Shown in pieces: positions 48,817 to 59,012 of a DNA stretch of 64,000 bases. Below the pieces are notes generated by a model, which worked only from the letters and a program-made list of their open reading frames with translations, made no database searches and had not been told where the DNA came from. The translations under genes and the position numbers were made by a program. Positions within the stretch are counted from its first letter, which is position 1. Every line of letters begins with the position of its first letter. This DNA comes from Cenococcum geophilum 1.58 (taxonomy: Eukaryota; Ascomycota; Dothideomycetes; Gloniales; Gloniaceae). The stretch lies in contig KV748191.1 in the NCBI GenBank assembly GCA_001692895.1, forward strand, positions 1,488,001 through 1,552,000. The letters are read 5' to 3'.

Positions 48817-49825
48817 TGATTTTTAATATCTACTTCATCGGCCACTCAAGGTGAATTCCTATTTTCGGTATCCTGGGGTGTCGATGCACAATGAAAGCGA
48901 AGCAATACGCGCTCGCAAAATCTCTCGTTTCAACCCGTTGACGACAACGGTAGGACTTCCCGGCTCCTGGCAGGAAAACTTAGTCTTGGCCAGCATTTCC
49001 CTTATTATCAGTCCTCTCCTCCGCAGCCATAACTATATAGTACATCTCATCCCCCTTATTCATAATAATCTCCATATCATTACCATTAAGGAATGATTGG
49101 GAAATCCAGTTAATTATCGTCTCAACGCCTCCACGTTGTGGCGATATCGTAGCTTTATTGTATAAGAAGTTGGACATAGGCAGTCGGTTAGTTTTGGTCC
49201 AAATCTACAAAGATACGTTTTAAAATCTAACTCGCGTTTTGCGACGATATATCCCGCCCTTTGGTATATTTTTATAAAGATATAATTACCCAAAGAACCT
49301 AATATATTAATAATATATATAATAACTCTCATAGTTAGGACGTAGCTCGCAGAAATATATAAAATTCGATTCTTAAAATATTCACTTCGTACCAAAACGA
49401 GGTCCAATGCAAAAGTGGCCTGTGCGCGAACACCAAAAATCATTAGGACTGAGGGAAGATTTAGCTGGTTTGATTGGTTCAATTCTTATCGATAACATTG
49501 GGCCCAAACCACCGCAGGAAGGGATAAGCCTCGGTGGAGAATTCGTTGGATAAGGAGCAGTATGCTTACGTATACGTAGTGCACGTACCAACGGTCCACC
49601 AGGGGCCTGTTTTATGAGATAAGGTCTGAGAGACACCTTTGATCCACCCTTACAGCCTAACGTTCCGCCATCAACCACCACCATGACCTTCTCTAGACGA
49701 TACTAGACTTAAACCTCCTGTGCGCCATCCCGCATAATCAGGAGAAAAGTGGCACGCTAGCAAAGTGCCAACGCTTTTTCGCCATCAGTGGTTGTCAACT
49801 GACGGTAACTTTTATTCGAATAAAA
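48817..49825. other. Intergenic region with an AT-rich patch
   Basis: No gene recognised. 49,180-49,385 is AT-rich and TA-rich, like a small old repeat remnant, with TTAATAATATATATAATAA near 49,310. The last few hundred bases are presumably the promoter of the second receptor gene. Confidence 0.4.
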
Positions 49826-52800
49826 ATGTCGTTTGGATGGTCTGCTGGCGATATTGCAACGGCAGTTGAGCTTTTGATTAAGGTAGCGGTTGCCTTAAAT
49901 AATTCTAGAGGCTCTGTAGCAAAATATCAGGAGACCAGCAGCTACTTAGTTTCCCTAGCTACCATCCTCGAACAGTTGAAAGGGTTTGCCGGGGATCTGA
50001 CCACGATCCAAAAAGATGTGCAAGCTGTGAGTGTGGCAGTGGGGGACTTCCTCAAGGTCCATTCTAGGTTTGAAAGATCACTGTCAAATATCGGGCCAAA
50101 AGACTGGGTGAGCTCGCTACGCAAAAGCCCACGCAAAGTCCAATATGCATTCACGATGGAAAGGCAGGTGGCCGAGCTACGCAATCGTATCGACACACCC
50201 CTGAAATCTATCAGCCTTGCACTGGGTCTGGAAGTTCATAAAGAAAGTCGCATGGCTCATCAAATGGGACTTGAAACACAAAAGCTCGTGCTTCATCTGA
50301 AGGATTCTTTACCGGGCCTGTCAGCGGAAATTCTTACAGGCTTTAAAGACATCTTAAGGAATGATAGTGCGCAACATTCTTCCGACGAAGTTGTTAAGAA
50401 ATATCGCGATGCGGTCGAGTGGCTCAAGCCTATTCCAGTGGTTGACACGTACAGAGCTATACTTGGCGGGATGGAAGACGGCTCGTGTCTATGGTTTTTC
50501 AACAAGGCAGAGTTTTCGAGCTGGAAGGATTCTGTCAAGTTAGACAAATGTTACCCTATTCTATGGATTACTGGAATTGCTGGAGCAGGAAAAACGAGAT
50601 TGGCTACAAGAGTCATACAAAGATTGCAAGAAGACCACGAGGTCGGTTACTTCTATTGTGATACAAAACATGATGAACGGCGAACCGTTCTCAGTATCCT
50701 TCGGACTTGGGCTGGGCAGATGCTGCGCAGCGATAGCAGTCAATTATCTAAGATAATTGATCTTCGTGCAAAAGAACCAATTCCGAACGAGACAAACATG
50801 GAAAAGGCTTTACACTGTGTCATCGAAGATCGAAATGAACCTGTTTTTATTCTAGACGGCATTGACGAGTGTGAGGAAGTAATTCGAAAGAAATTATATC
50901 CTATTTTGGCGCAGCTCGCAACCAGAGCGAAAATTATGGTTGTCAGCAGAGAGATGTCTGAACTCACCAAGACGTTGAGAGGCATGATTCCAAAAGATGG
51001 CATATTACACTACCGCATTATCGAGAACGATAACGAATCAGACATCTGTCAGTTCCTCGAGAGAAAGGTGAAAGAGGTGGATATCGGTGACGACGAAGTC
51101 GAGCAGAAGGTGATCTCGGCGCTACGAAGCGGAGCCCATGGGATGTTCCTCTGGGCTGCGCTTATGATTGAAGAGATTTCCAGACCCAGGTTCTTTGCAG
51201 AAGAATACCTGGAAGCGCTGCAGGATCTTCCCGAGAGTTTAGATGCGCTGTACGAACAGCTACTACTTACTCTCAACAGCAATATCAAGACAAAGCCCAC
51301 AACATGGCAGCTTCTGAAATGGTTGGTGTGCGCTCGAAGGCCTCTCACTCTACATGAAATTGGCAGTGCATTACGCATTAAAATTGATGAAAAAAAGCTG
51401 CATACTGGAAACAGAATGCCCGATGAGAGGCTGAAAGAAACTGTATTGCGGTATTGCGGCTCCCTTGTGGCCATCCATGATTCACCCACTGGGAGTTCTG
51501 CCGTTACCCTAGTACACGCATCGCTTAAAGATTTTCTACTGAATGGCCAGGGGAATGCAACTTACAGGAATCTGACCGTTGACGCTGGGGAATCTCATAT
51601 GATGATTGCACAAGCATGTCTGACCTATCTTTGCTATGAGAATATTAACTCCGATCCGTGTTTCATGAATGGGCAAGAGGGGGGACGAGGGTTTGAGGTA
51701 GGACGATCTGAAATGGAAAAGAGATTTGACTCTTATATGGACCAGTACCCCTTCCTTGAATATGCAGCTCTGAATTGGTGGCTGCATTTTACAGCCGGTT
51801 CAAAAAACCCAAATAGCTACAATTCCCTGGAATGTTTTTGCAAATCCGAAGCCAAAACGATCAGTTGGCTCCAAATAGTTCTCCGGTATCGTGGTGACCG
51901 TGGCAGATGGGGTTCCAGCCCCGGGGCGGAGGATCTTCGGGGCCTGTTAGATTTAGGAGAAATACTTTCAACGGAACACCAGCCGGGCTTTCAGAGATGG
52001 CTGGAGCCTTTTATGAGACCAGAGAATAGTAGGAGCATCCTTACACGCTGGCAGCACTTTCTCTACTGCGGAGCTGCTCACGATTTTTTACCGAAACTCC
52101 AAATCGCAGCGTTCTTCGATTACGGTGAATATCTCGAACAGTGTCTGAGTAATGGTGCCAATCCTGACCAGCGGAACCACGTAGCACAGACAGCACTCTT
52201 CCTAGCCGCTGATGGGGATTCTATCAATACCGCAAGAGCGCTGGTAAAATTCGGGGCGAATGTCAACGCAATCGGCTGGCAAGGCGGTACGCCCCTGGGC
52301 GTAGCTATAAGATTGGGTGGATGGTGGAACACAAATCCAGTCCCATACACGGTCGCAGAGTTTTTGCTCGAATCTGGCGCTAATCCATGCTACAACGATG
52401 GAGAATATCTCTCCCTTGCATGTCGATGTGCTTTCCCAAACGACCCTCATTGTGTTGATTTAGTGTCCTCGCTCCTTAAGCATGGCGCTGCCAAGTTTAT
52501 AAATGCTGGGATCTTTCCTGCAGCTCAACTTGATGTTCCACCCATCCACTGGGCTGTAAGACGTCGATCTCCGGCAGTTGTGGGACTACTTCTTGCTAAT
52601 CACGCCGCTGTCGACATTCGTGCATCTGGCGACATAGTCAATGAGAGTAAAATCGACACACCTCTCATTCAGGCTTGTTCGGTTTTAGGGCAACTAGAGC
52701 AGATTATACGCACACTCCTCGATGCAGGAGCGTCTGTGAAGGCAAGGCGGCATGACGGCCGTACGGCCCTCCATCTTTCCTCTCGTCAGAGCCGTGGAAT

Positions 52801-53734
52801 AGCGAAGATACTACTCGACACCGACGTAGATGTCAATGCTATCTCAGCGGACGGTTCACTTGCGTTGCACGATGCTGTTTCAAACGAAAACCTTGTACTC
52901 ATGGAAATGCTAATAGCTCGAGGCTCTGCTCTAGATTTCAAAGATGGAGCTGGCCGCACTCCCCTGATGATCGCCGTTGAGATGAATACCTCGATCGGCA
53001 TCAATGCTACCAAAATGCTTGTTAATGCTGGAGCGCATCTTGAGAGCGATAATTGGGTCGTAGAAAGGTTGAACCAGAAAGACATCCAATTGAGACTCAA
53101 GAAAAATATGGACCAGTATTGGCCACAGCAACCACGCAATGTTTTTGAAGTCTTCTGGCTCCTTCGTTATCATGCTAACTCCGAAGGTCTGCCCCCAAAC
53201 GTGGTGATCCGTATTCTTGATTCGTCAAAATATTGGTTGAAATCAACGACATCGCGCAAAGAACACATTGCCTTTGACGAAGAAGCAGCTAAACGTATTG
53301 GAAAATACTTGACTTCTGAGCCCATTAGAGGTCGACTTCGCGCCCCAGTTCGAGAGGTCAGATTTACTATTGAAAGTCATGATCAAGGTTGGAGCAGTTT
53401 CCCAGAATTTCACGGAACATTCGCGCACTCCTGGACATGGTTTGAGGTCGCAGTTCAAAAACAAGGAGATAGAATATTCGATTTTAGAGATGAGGGCCAA
53501 ATGTTGACTCCAAATTTGCATGCAATTACGAAAAGTTCCCGGCATCGAATCATATACGAATGCTCTCCTTGTACAACAGTCCATCGTAAATGGCTGAAGA
53601 ATCTTGAGGCTGGCGACCAGATCTCCATATCAGCAAAAGCAAGATACCCTGGATGGGTGAACTTCGTTGAGGGAGCTTCTATCGAAATTTTTACTACCTG
53701 CCTTATAGATCAAGATGGTTCGTTGGCAGAATAA
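49826..53734 (+). CDS. NLR-type receptor: helical N-terminal domain - NACHT - ankyrin repeats - C-terminal domain
   Basis: Single-exon, 1302 residues, intact. Residues 1-135 (MSFGWSAGDIATAVELLIKV on) form the helical N-terminal domain common at the start of fungal STAND proteins, HeLo-like in character. After a linker NACHT begins: ILWITGIAGAGKT near 245-257 (P-loop), VFILDGIDEC near 338 (Walker B), IMVVSRE near 370 (sensor-like). A winged-helix type block follows (WLVCARRPLTLHEIGSALRI, about 495-515) and LVHASLKDFLL near 570. Ankyrin repeats run from about 756 to 1078 and are diverged from one another, unlike those of the receptor at 38-42 kb. Residues 1175-1302 resemble a C-terminal domain I associate with such fungal ankyrin proteins (WTWFEVAVQKQ ... 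LEAGDQISISAKARYPGW). By family: ATP-driven oligomerising sensor; if the N-terminus is truly HeLo-like it would be a membrane-acting cell-death domain. Ligand unknown. Confidence 0.88.
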   Translation: MSFGWSAGDIATAVELLIKVAVALNNSRGSVAKYQETSSYLVSLATILEQLKGFAGDLTTIQKDVQAVSVAVGDFLKVHSRFERSLSNIGPKDWVSSLRKSPRKVQYAFTMERQVAELRNRIDTPLKSISLALGLEVHKESRMAHQMGLETQKLVLHLKDSLPGLSAEILTGFKDILRNDSAQHSSDEVVKKYRDAVEWLKPIPVVDTYRAILGGMEDGSCLWFFNKAEFSSWKDSVKLDKCYPILWITGIAGAGKTRLATRVIQRLQEDHEVGYFYCDTKHDERRTVLSILRTWAGQMLRSDSSQLSKIIDLRAKEPIPNETNMEKALHCVIEDRNEPVFILDGIDECEEVIRKKLYPILAQLATRAKIMVVSREMSELTKTLRGMIPKDGILHYRIIENDNESDICQFLERKVKEVDIGDDEVEQKVISALRSGAHGMFLWAALMIEEISRPRFFAEEYLEALQDLPESLDALYEQLLLTLNSNIKTKPTTWQLLKWLVCARRPLTLHEIGSALRIKIDEKKLHTGNRMPDERLKETVLRYCGSLVAIHDSPTGSSAVTLVHASLKDFLLNGQGNATYRNLTVDAGESHMMIAQACLTYLCYENINSDPCFMNGQEGGRGFEVGRSEMEKRFDSYMDQYPFLEYAALNWWLHFTAGSKNPNSYNSLECFCKSEAKTISWLQIVLRYRGDRGRWGSSPGAEDLRGLLDLGEILSTEHQPGFQRWLEPFMRPENSRSILTRWQHFLYCGAAHDFLPKLQIAAFFDYGEYLEQCLSNGANPDQRNHVAQTALFLAADGDSINTARALVKFGANVNAIGWQGGTPLGVAIRLGGWWNTNPVPYTVAEFLLESGANPCYNDGEYLSLACRCAFPNDPHCVDLVSSLLKHGAAKFINAGIFPAAQLDVPPIHWAVRRRSPAVVGLLLANHAAVDIRASGDIVNESKIDTPLIQACSVLGQLEQIIRTLLDAGASVKARRHDGRTALHLSSRQSRGIAKILLDTDVDVNAISADGSLALHDAVSNENLVLMEMLIARGSALDFKDGAGRTPLMIAVEMNTSIGINATKMLVNAGAHLESDNWVVERLNQKDIQLRLKKNMDQYWPQQPRNVFEVFWLLRYHANSEGLPPNVVIRILDSSKYWLKSTTSRKEHIAFDEEAAKRIGKYLTSEPIRGRLRAPVREVRFTIESHDQGWSSFPEFHGTFAHSWTWFEVAVQKQGDRIFDFRDEGQMLTPNLHAITKSSRHRIIYECSPCTTVHRKWLKNLEAGDQISISAKARYPGWVNFVEGASIEIFTTCLIDQDGSLAE

Positions 53735-54440
53735 GTCATTGTAGTAAGGTAGGCTATGTAAAGTTGCGGAATATCAAAGCCGCACCCCCTATATATCAAA
53801 CATCCAGACCTCAATTAAATATAGAACTAGTGACTTTGTCAGCTAAATTCCATGCGAAGCAGCAGAAACGTAGTCACAGTGGAGTGTTTCTCTGATATTT
53901 TGAACCTATTATCGTTCAGATGATTCCCTACTCTATCCCTCTCATAGGCCTAAGAAGGCCATTATCCGAGGAAATTGCTCAGGGTGGAGGGGTTGTATTG
54001 CCCTGATAAAAGAATTGGTACAAAATTAGGGCGAGAATCTATGAGATATGGCGCCCAAACTTGGTGTCTTGTTCACTGCTGTTCTATCTTAAATGACTGA
54101 TTATCTTATGCTCAATCAAGCATGTCCACCCTTACTCTCTCCTAGAAGCGATATGCATAATGTCTATGCATTTTACACACATTCCAATTGCTACTCCGGA
54201 TTACCCTGGGTCGCCCATACCTTGCGGCTATATAACTATCTACTCAGGTTTTACCTGACAGTCTCGATACGTCTCGCAACTGACAATTATATTAGCTCAA
54301 ATATATATAGTAATTTTTATAAAATATTATAAATAAAATACTTTAATATATAGGTGGCTATATATAAAATTTTATTTAATAGGGATAGAGTTATAAAAGG
54401 CCGGTGTGTTTTGGGGTGGGTGGGTGGCTCGGGTGGCTAA
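53735..54440. other. Intergenic region up to the Harbinger insertion
   Basis: No gene recognised. 54,290-54,400 is AT-rich (TATAAAATATTATAAATAAAATA type). The run TGGGTGGGTGGCTCGGGTGGC lies directly before the TAA target site of the transposon. Confidence 0.4.
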
Positions 54441-54487
54441 GGGCTCGTTCGATAACTTTTTTTGACCTGTTGGCGCCCACCTGTTCG
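54441..54487 (+). repeat. Left terminal inverted repeat of the Harbinger element
   Basis: 47 bases from GGGCTCGTTCG to CACCTGTTCG, matching the complement of 58,064-58,110 with one mismatch. Preceded by the TAA target duplication. Confidence 0.92.
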
Positions 54488-55189
54488 TCACCCGAAAATG
54501 GCGAACAGGGCCCACATGNGCAATATCGACCGGAGGATCAAATTGCCAACAGGTAGAAGGTGTCCGTTCGTCACCGCAGGTGGATTCTTACCTGTTGGGC
54601 GGTCTTGGCAACTGAAATCGAGCGTCATATAGGGCGTAGGTGGATTCTCGCGTCTACCGCGATTCTATCGCTTAATATAGTATAGACGGGCCCCTTTTGC
54701 CCACCTGCGCCGCTAAATAGGCGAAATCTTACCTACACCCTCCGTTAAACAAAGGGGCAGTATTTCGTCCACCTACGCCAGCGTCCAGATTAATTTTATT
54801 TTGGTATTTTTTAAACAATTCTTCTATTATATAATTCTACCTAACTTTAATAATAAGGCCTTATATACCAGCTACAGTAACTATAGGCCTATAGGCGCTA
54901 CTGGGGCTCCTCTATATACTTATAGAAGCTATAAATAACCTTCCTATAGCTAGTGGCAAGCGCTAGCAGCTTATTAATCCTTTGCGCGGTAAGGGAAAGA
55001 TAGTAAAGCTATTATACGGTCCTCTATAGGCGCTTAAAATAGTAACACACCTTAATTAACGAATGTTTAAATTACTCCTTAATTAGCTTATTAATAACTA
55101 CGGGCTATATATACAGGAAGGTATATTGGTAGAGTAGAAGCTAATAATATTTATAGCTAGATATAGGGGTAGTTTAAGTAGAGGGTTTA

Positions 55190-56090
55190 TAGCGTAGGAG
55201 TTCTAGCACTTAATATCTACGGTAAGCCTATTAGTAGTTAATATTTAGTAAATAAGATACTATATTTAACCTCTATTAGTGCCTTTTATAAGGTCCTTAC
55301 TACGCTATATAAGCTGCATAAGGATATTATTAAGCTACCGCCTAATTAAATACCTAAATAGGTAGAATCCGACAATAAAATATGGCCCTTTTTTATAGAC
55401 TATATTAGCGCGCTTAACGGCTTGTATATACTAATATTAGTTCCTAAACTAGAGCAGTTAGTATAGTAAAATAGGAAGATATAGATATTACAGAATATAT
55501 TAGCGGCGTGCGATTTTGATATAAACTTTATATATATATTACCCGGATAGAAAGGCTCTACCTATAACAGCTAAGTATTCGCTTTTATAAAGGATTAAGG
55601 CTTTTATACTCTACTAGGACGTTATTATTTAGCTAATACTAGGTATATAATAGACGATCCTATACTACTAGTACTATATTAGAAAATTCGATATTATCTA
55701 AAAGAATAAGCTAAAGTAAATATAAGGCTAAAGGATAAGTATAAGCTCTTTAACCTCCGCCATACGTCTCTAAGGAATGTAATTAAATGTATATTTAGAG
55801 TCCTAAAAGTACGCTTCCTTATATTTAATAAAGGCCGTTAGGGGTTTAATAAAAAGACATAGATTAAAATTGTTTAGGCGCTAACGGTAGTTTATAACTT
55901 TATAAACTAGAACGGGTAGAACCTATATAAGGAGGACTTTAGGTATAAAAGCGCTAAGGATAAGGATACCAACTAATATCTAATTCCGTATTAGGTAGAT
56001 AAGTAATTAATAAGCTAGCGGTAGGAGGATATAGCAAAGGCAATATAGGTGCAGTATTGCGACGTTCTAGCTATAAGAGGTAAGTATTAA
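55190..56090 (+). pseudogene. Harbinger DDE transposase (DDE_Tnp_4 type), decayed
   Basis: One plus-strand frame reads FFIDYISALNGLYI near 55,390 (family F...IGA.DGTHI, first catalytic Asp), NILAACDFDINFIYILPG near 55,493-55,548 (NV.AACDF...F.YI..G, second Asp), DXGFYTLLGRYYLANTRY near 55,586-55,640 (G.YYLAD.GY) and KLFNLRHTSLRNVIKCIFRVLKVRF near 55,748-55,820 (E..FN.RH.S.RN.IER.FG..K.RF, catalytic Glu changed to Lys). Several stops are present, of RIP type. It is followed by a repeated GTAGA(G)GTTAATATTAAGGAA stretch at 56,100-56,170. Confidence 0.8.
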
Positions 56091-57029
56091 TAAGGAAGCA
56101 GAGGTAAACGTTAAGAAAGTAAAGGTAGACGTTAAGGAAGTAGAGGTTAATATTAAGGAAGTTAATATTTAGTAGTTATGTTAGAGTAAGAAGCTATAGG
56201 TATAACTAAGCTATAAGCGTAGTATTTAAAGCATTAATTTAACGTATAATACTACTAATAAAAAAGTTATAATAGGTAATTTATCTATAGATTAATTATA
56301 TTACTAGCCTTTCTACTTAAATTCTTTTAAAATTAACCTTGGGTTAACCTTTAAGCTCTTTACTAAACTCTAATTTTTCCTTATCTAGCTTAAATTAATT
56401 AAGAAGCACATATTACCGCTTTATATTAGCTACTAGCTGGTTAATATACCCCTTCTAAACCTTACTAGTAAGTAAATTAAAAATAAAAGACCTGCTTTTA
56501 ACCTTAAATCCTTTTAAAATAAGTTACTAATTACTAGTAGGAAGATACCTAAAATCCTTAATAAAGTTACCTACAGCTCGCTTAATTAGTGAGCTTTATA
56601 TTGCTAACAGCGTTATATTTAAAGAATTAAATATTACAGTCGCCTTAAAGATAGTCTTATTTAATATATCTGTTACCTTTAACGACTTTAACGGACGGCT
56701 TCTATTAGCAGCTATAGCAGCGTTCTTCGTTAATCGCCTTACTAAGTTAAGTCCCTTTCCTTTCTTAGTAACTTAAGCCTTCTTTCCTATAGCACCTACC
56801 GCACTAGGTATAAACGATAGCAATTATATTAAGGAAGAGACGGCTACTAATAGAGAACGTAATAGAGTTAAAGGCGTTAATATAGATAAGGAAGCAGATA
56901 ATAAAGTAGGTAAGGGAGTTATACTCTAGTTTTTAAATAGCGTACTAAAAGGACTTTGTTTAATTAATCCAAGTGCTAAATTTAGGTTCCTACCACTATT
57001 AATTATATTACAATTATTAACCTTAATAT

Positions 57030-57807
57030 TAGAGTCGTTGTTAGCTCTGCTTATACCTATATTCTATAATAAATTCTTATTAAGCGCATTATTAATTAAT
57101 ACAGCGTAGTTACCTTTAGCCATTTTACTAGCAAGTAGATACGTTAATTGCTTATAATAAGCCGGCTAATTATTCTTAAAAGGTTTTCTTCTAACGTGTT
57201 GGTGAAAGTAGTTATTTATAACCCCCTCCTTATCTATCTATAGCAATAGAGTAACCTTATACTTACCCTAGCCTAAATACGCCCTCTTATAGGCTAAAAA
57301 CTTACAGAAAGCAGCCTTCCAATAATTGTACTTATTAGTTAACTGGTTAATTATAAGCTCCTAACCCAATTTAATCTTAATAAAGGTAATAGCGTCCACA
57401 TAGTCGGTAGCCTTAAAAGTAGCACTATTAGTCTCCTTGCCTTAATCCACTAGTACCTATAGGTAGGTTAAAAAGGCCTTATTTGAGGCTGGAAGCCATA
57501 CTAATTAAGGCCTATTAGGACTATCCGTACCTATCGTCGCCTTCTTCTTCTGGACCCGTTTAGCTGGTAGCTTGGCAGCAATAGGCTCCTACCCATCTTT
57601 GTCCCTTATTATCTTCGCCCTCCCTTACTTCCTTATCTATCTTATCACAGGCACTAATACTAGCTTAATAGGGGTGGTGGTAGTAGCGGTGGTGGGAGTA
57701 GTTAAATTATATATATTAGGTGGGTCTAATATAGGTAAGGATTAAGCTATAGGTAAGGCAGCAGGGTTAGCAGAGCTGCCCTTGGTAGACGTACCAAGCT
57801 CGGCCAT
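57030..57807 (-). pseudogene. Harbinger accessory Myb/SANT-like protein, decayed
   Basis: A minus-strand ATG at 57,807 opens MAELGTSTKGSSANPAALPI. Further on, readings near 57,400-57,180 (DAITFIKIKLGQE ... NKYNYWKAAFCKFLAYKRAY ... HVRRKPFKNN) have the look of the Myb/SANT-like DNA-binding domain that accompanies fungal Harbinger transposases and helps bring the transposase to DNA. Interrupted by stops. The domain call rests on pattern and on position in the element. Confidence 0.55.
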
Positions 57808-58063
57808 TAGAAGGAGCAAGTATTTCACAAAGAAATTAAGTATATTAATAAGGGTCTAACTACAGGCTCTATCTAAGTGTTTTTTTAGCGTCTATAAGCT
57901 TAAACGCGGCTTATATAATCACGACTTACTGCCCGTCCTTAACCTGCCGATTATTCTACCAAATAAATGGCTCTTACCTGTTCGATATACACCCCTACTG
58001 TGGCGCCCACTAGTTGCGCTTATAATCCTACAGACGGGCGCAGGTGGGCACAAAACAGGGGGT

Positions 58064-58110
58064 CGAACAGGTGGGCGCGAACAGGTCAAAAAAAGTTATC
58101 GAACGAGCCC
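58064..58110 (-). repeat. Right terminal inverted repeat of the Harbinger element
   Basis: Mirror of 54,441-54,487, ending AACGAGCCC and followed by TAA. Confidence 0.92.
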
Positions 58111-59012
58111 TAAAACGTTTGCGCCCGAGAGGCCCCCGCATTCCAACTACCACGAAGCGGCTCTTTTGAGGGCTTCCGAGGCTTCTAGAAGCTAGACCTC
58201 TTATAAAGTGCGCCAATCAAAAGAACACAAAGAAGGCTCCTTTATGCTCTTTCTCTTCAAAAGGGTATTAGCTATCATTAGCGATGGGAGTACGTGGCAA
58301 ATCAGCCTTATCTGTCCCCAGAAAATGAGAAAATAGGCTGAGGTCGATGCGGCACAAGTCAGATGAACACTGGCCATGTGCTGCTCACGCGGGCAGCTGT
58401 TGAGCTTGACAGGCAAGGGCCCTGGCGAGGCGGTGTGGGACATCGGCGTGAGCGGATGGCGCGTTTGGGTGGGAATGTACTCGCGTGGTTGTCTCGGACC
58501 GGTACGGGGAGGATTTGAATGATGTAGACGATCGTGTGTGCTTTTCAGTCTTTGTTGCAGCAGTTGCATGTCCCATTAATCGAATAATAAGATAAGGGAG
58601 AGAGTGCGGCGCAGATCGCATGCATGCAAAACGTCATAAAGGCCCGAGCGCGCCCTGAGCCTCGCCTTGTTGACAGGTGGGTTCAATTAGACCCTGTCAG
58701 GTACCTAAACCACCACATGTCTTGTATATATCTTGGCTATGGCTAACTCTAAACCCCCCACTCTCTCTGTCACCTGTTTCCTCCCCTCCGATCCGCTGTT
58801 AGCGATCCTCGCTACCCTATTCCAGGGCGCATACCCTCAGTCAGTTGATCTCACTAGAACCTTGAACAGTTATATCCTCACCCCGACTCCCCGTCTTTAC
58901 CCTCACTCCCCCGTCTTCACCCTCACTTCCCGTCTTCACCCTCCTCAAATACCCCGTCTCTGCCCCTGTCCAATACCCCCAGACAAGACTCCAATCCATC
59001 TGAAACATTGCC
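58111..59012. other. Upstream region of the MFS transporter gene
   Basis: No gene supported on either strand from 58,111 to 58,720. A TATA-like TGTATATATC is at about 58,722. The stretch before the start codon is pyrimidine-rich, which is common in fungal promoters and 5' leaders. Confidence 0.4.
58889..58946 (+). promoter_or_regulatory. CT-rich leader with three 20-base repeats
   Basis: CCCCGTCTTTACCCTCACT is repeated nearly unchanged two more times just before the transporter start codon at 59,013. It lies in the expected 5' untranslated or core promoter region. A regulatory role is inference. Confidence 0.45.

Larger units (their letters stand above)
54441..58110 (+). mobile_element. Full-length PIF-Harbinger DNA transposon, 3670 bases, coding parts decayed
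   Basis: The ends are inverted repeats of 47 bases with one mismatch: GGGCTCGTTCGATAACTTTT... at 54,441 and its complement ending at 58,110. Target duplication TAA lies at 54,438-54,440 and 58,111-58,113. Just inside both ends are further short repeats around CACCTGTTCG and AGGTGG. The interior holds a plus-strand DDE transposase trace and a minus-strand Myb-like trace, the two-gene layout of this superfamily. The termini are GC-normal and well kept, while the interior is AT-shifted with many TAG/TAA codons. One undetermined base (n) is at 54,519. Confidence 0.9.

Noticed and set aside
58201-58621. Minus-strand open stretches upstream of the transporter
   Set aside because: No family features or good start context; they lie in the likely promoter region.
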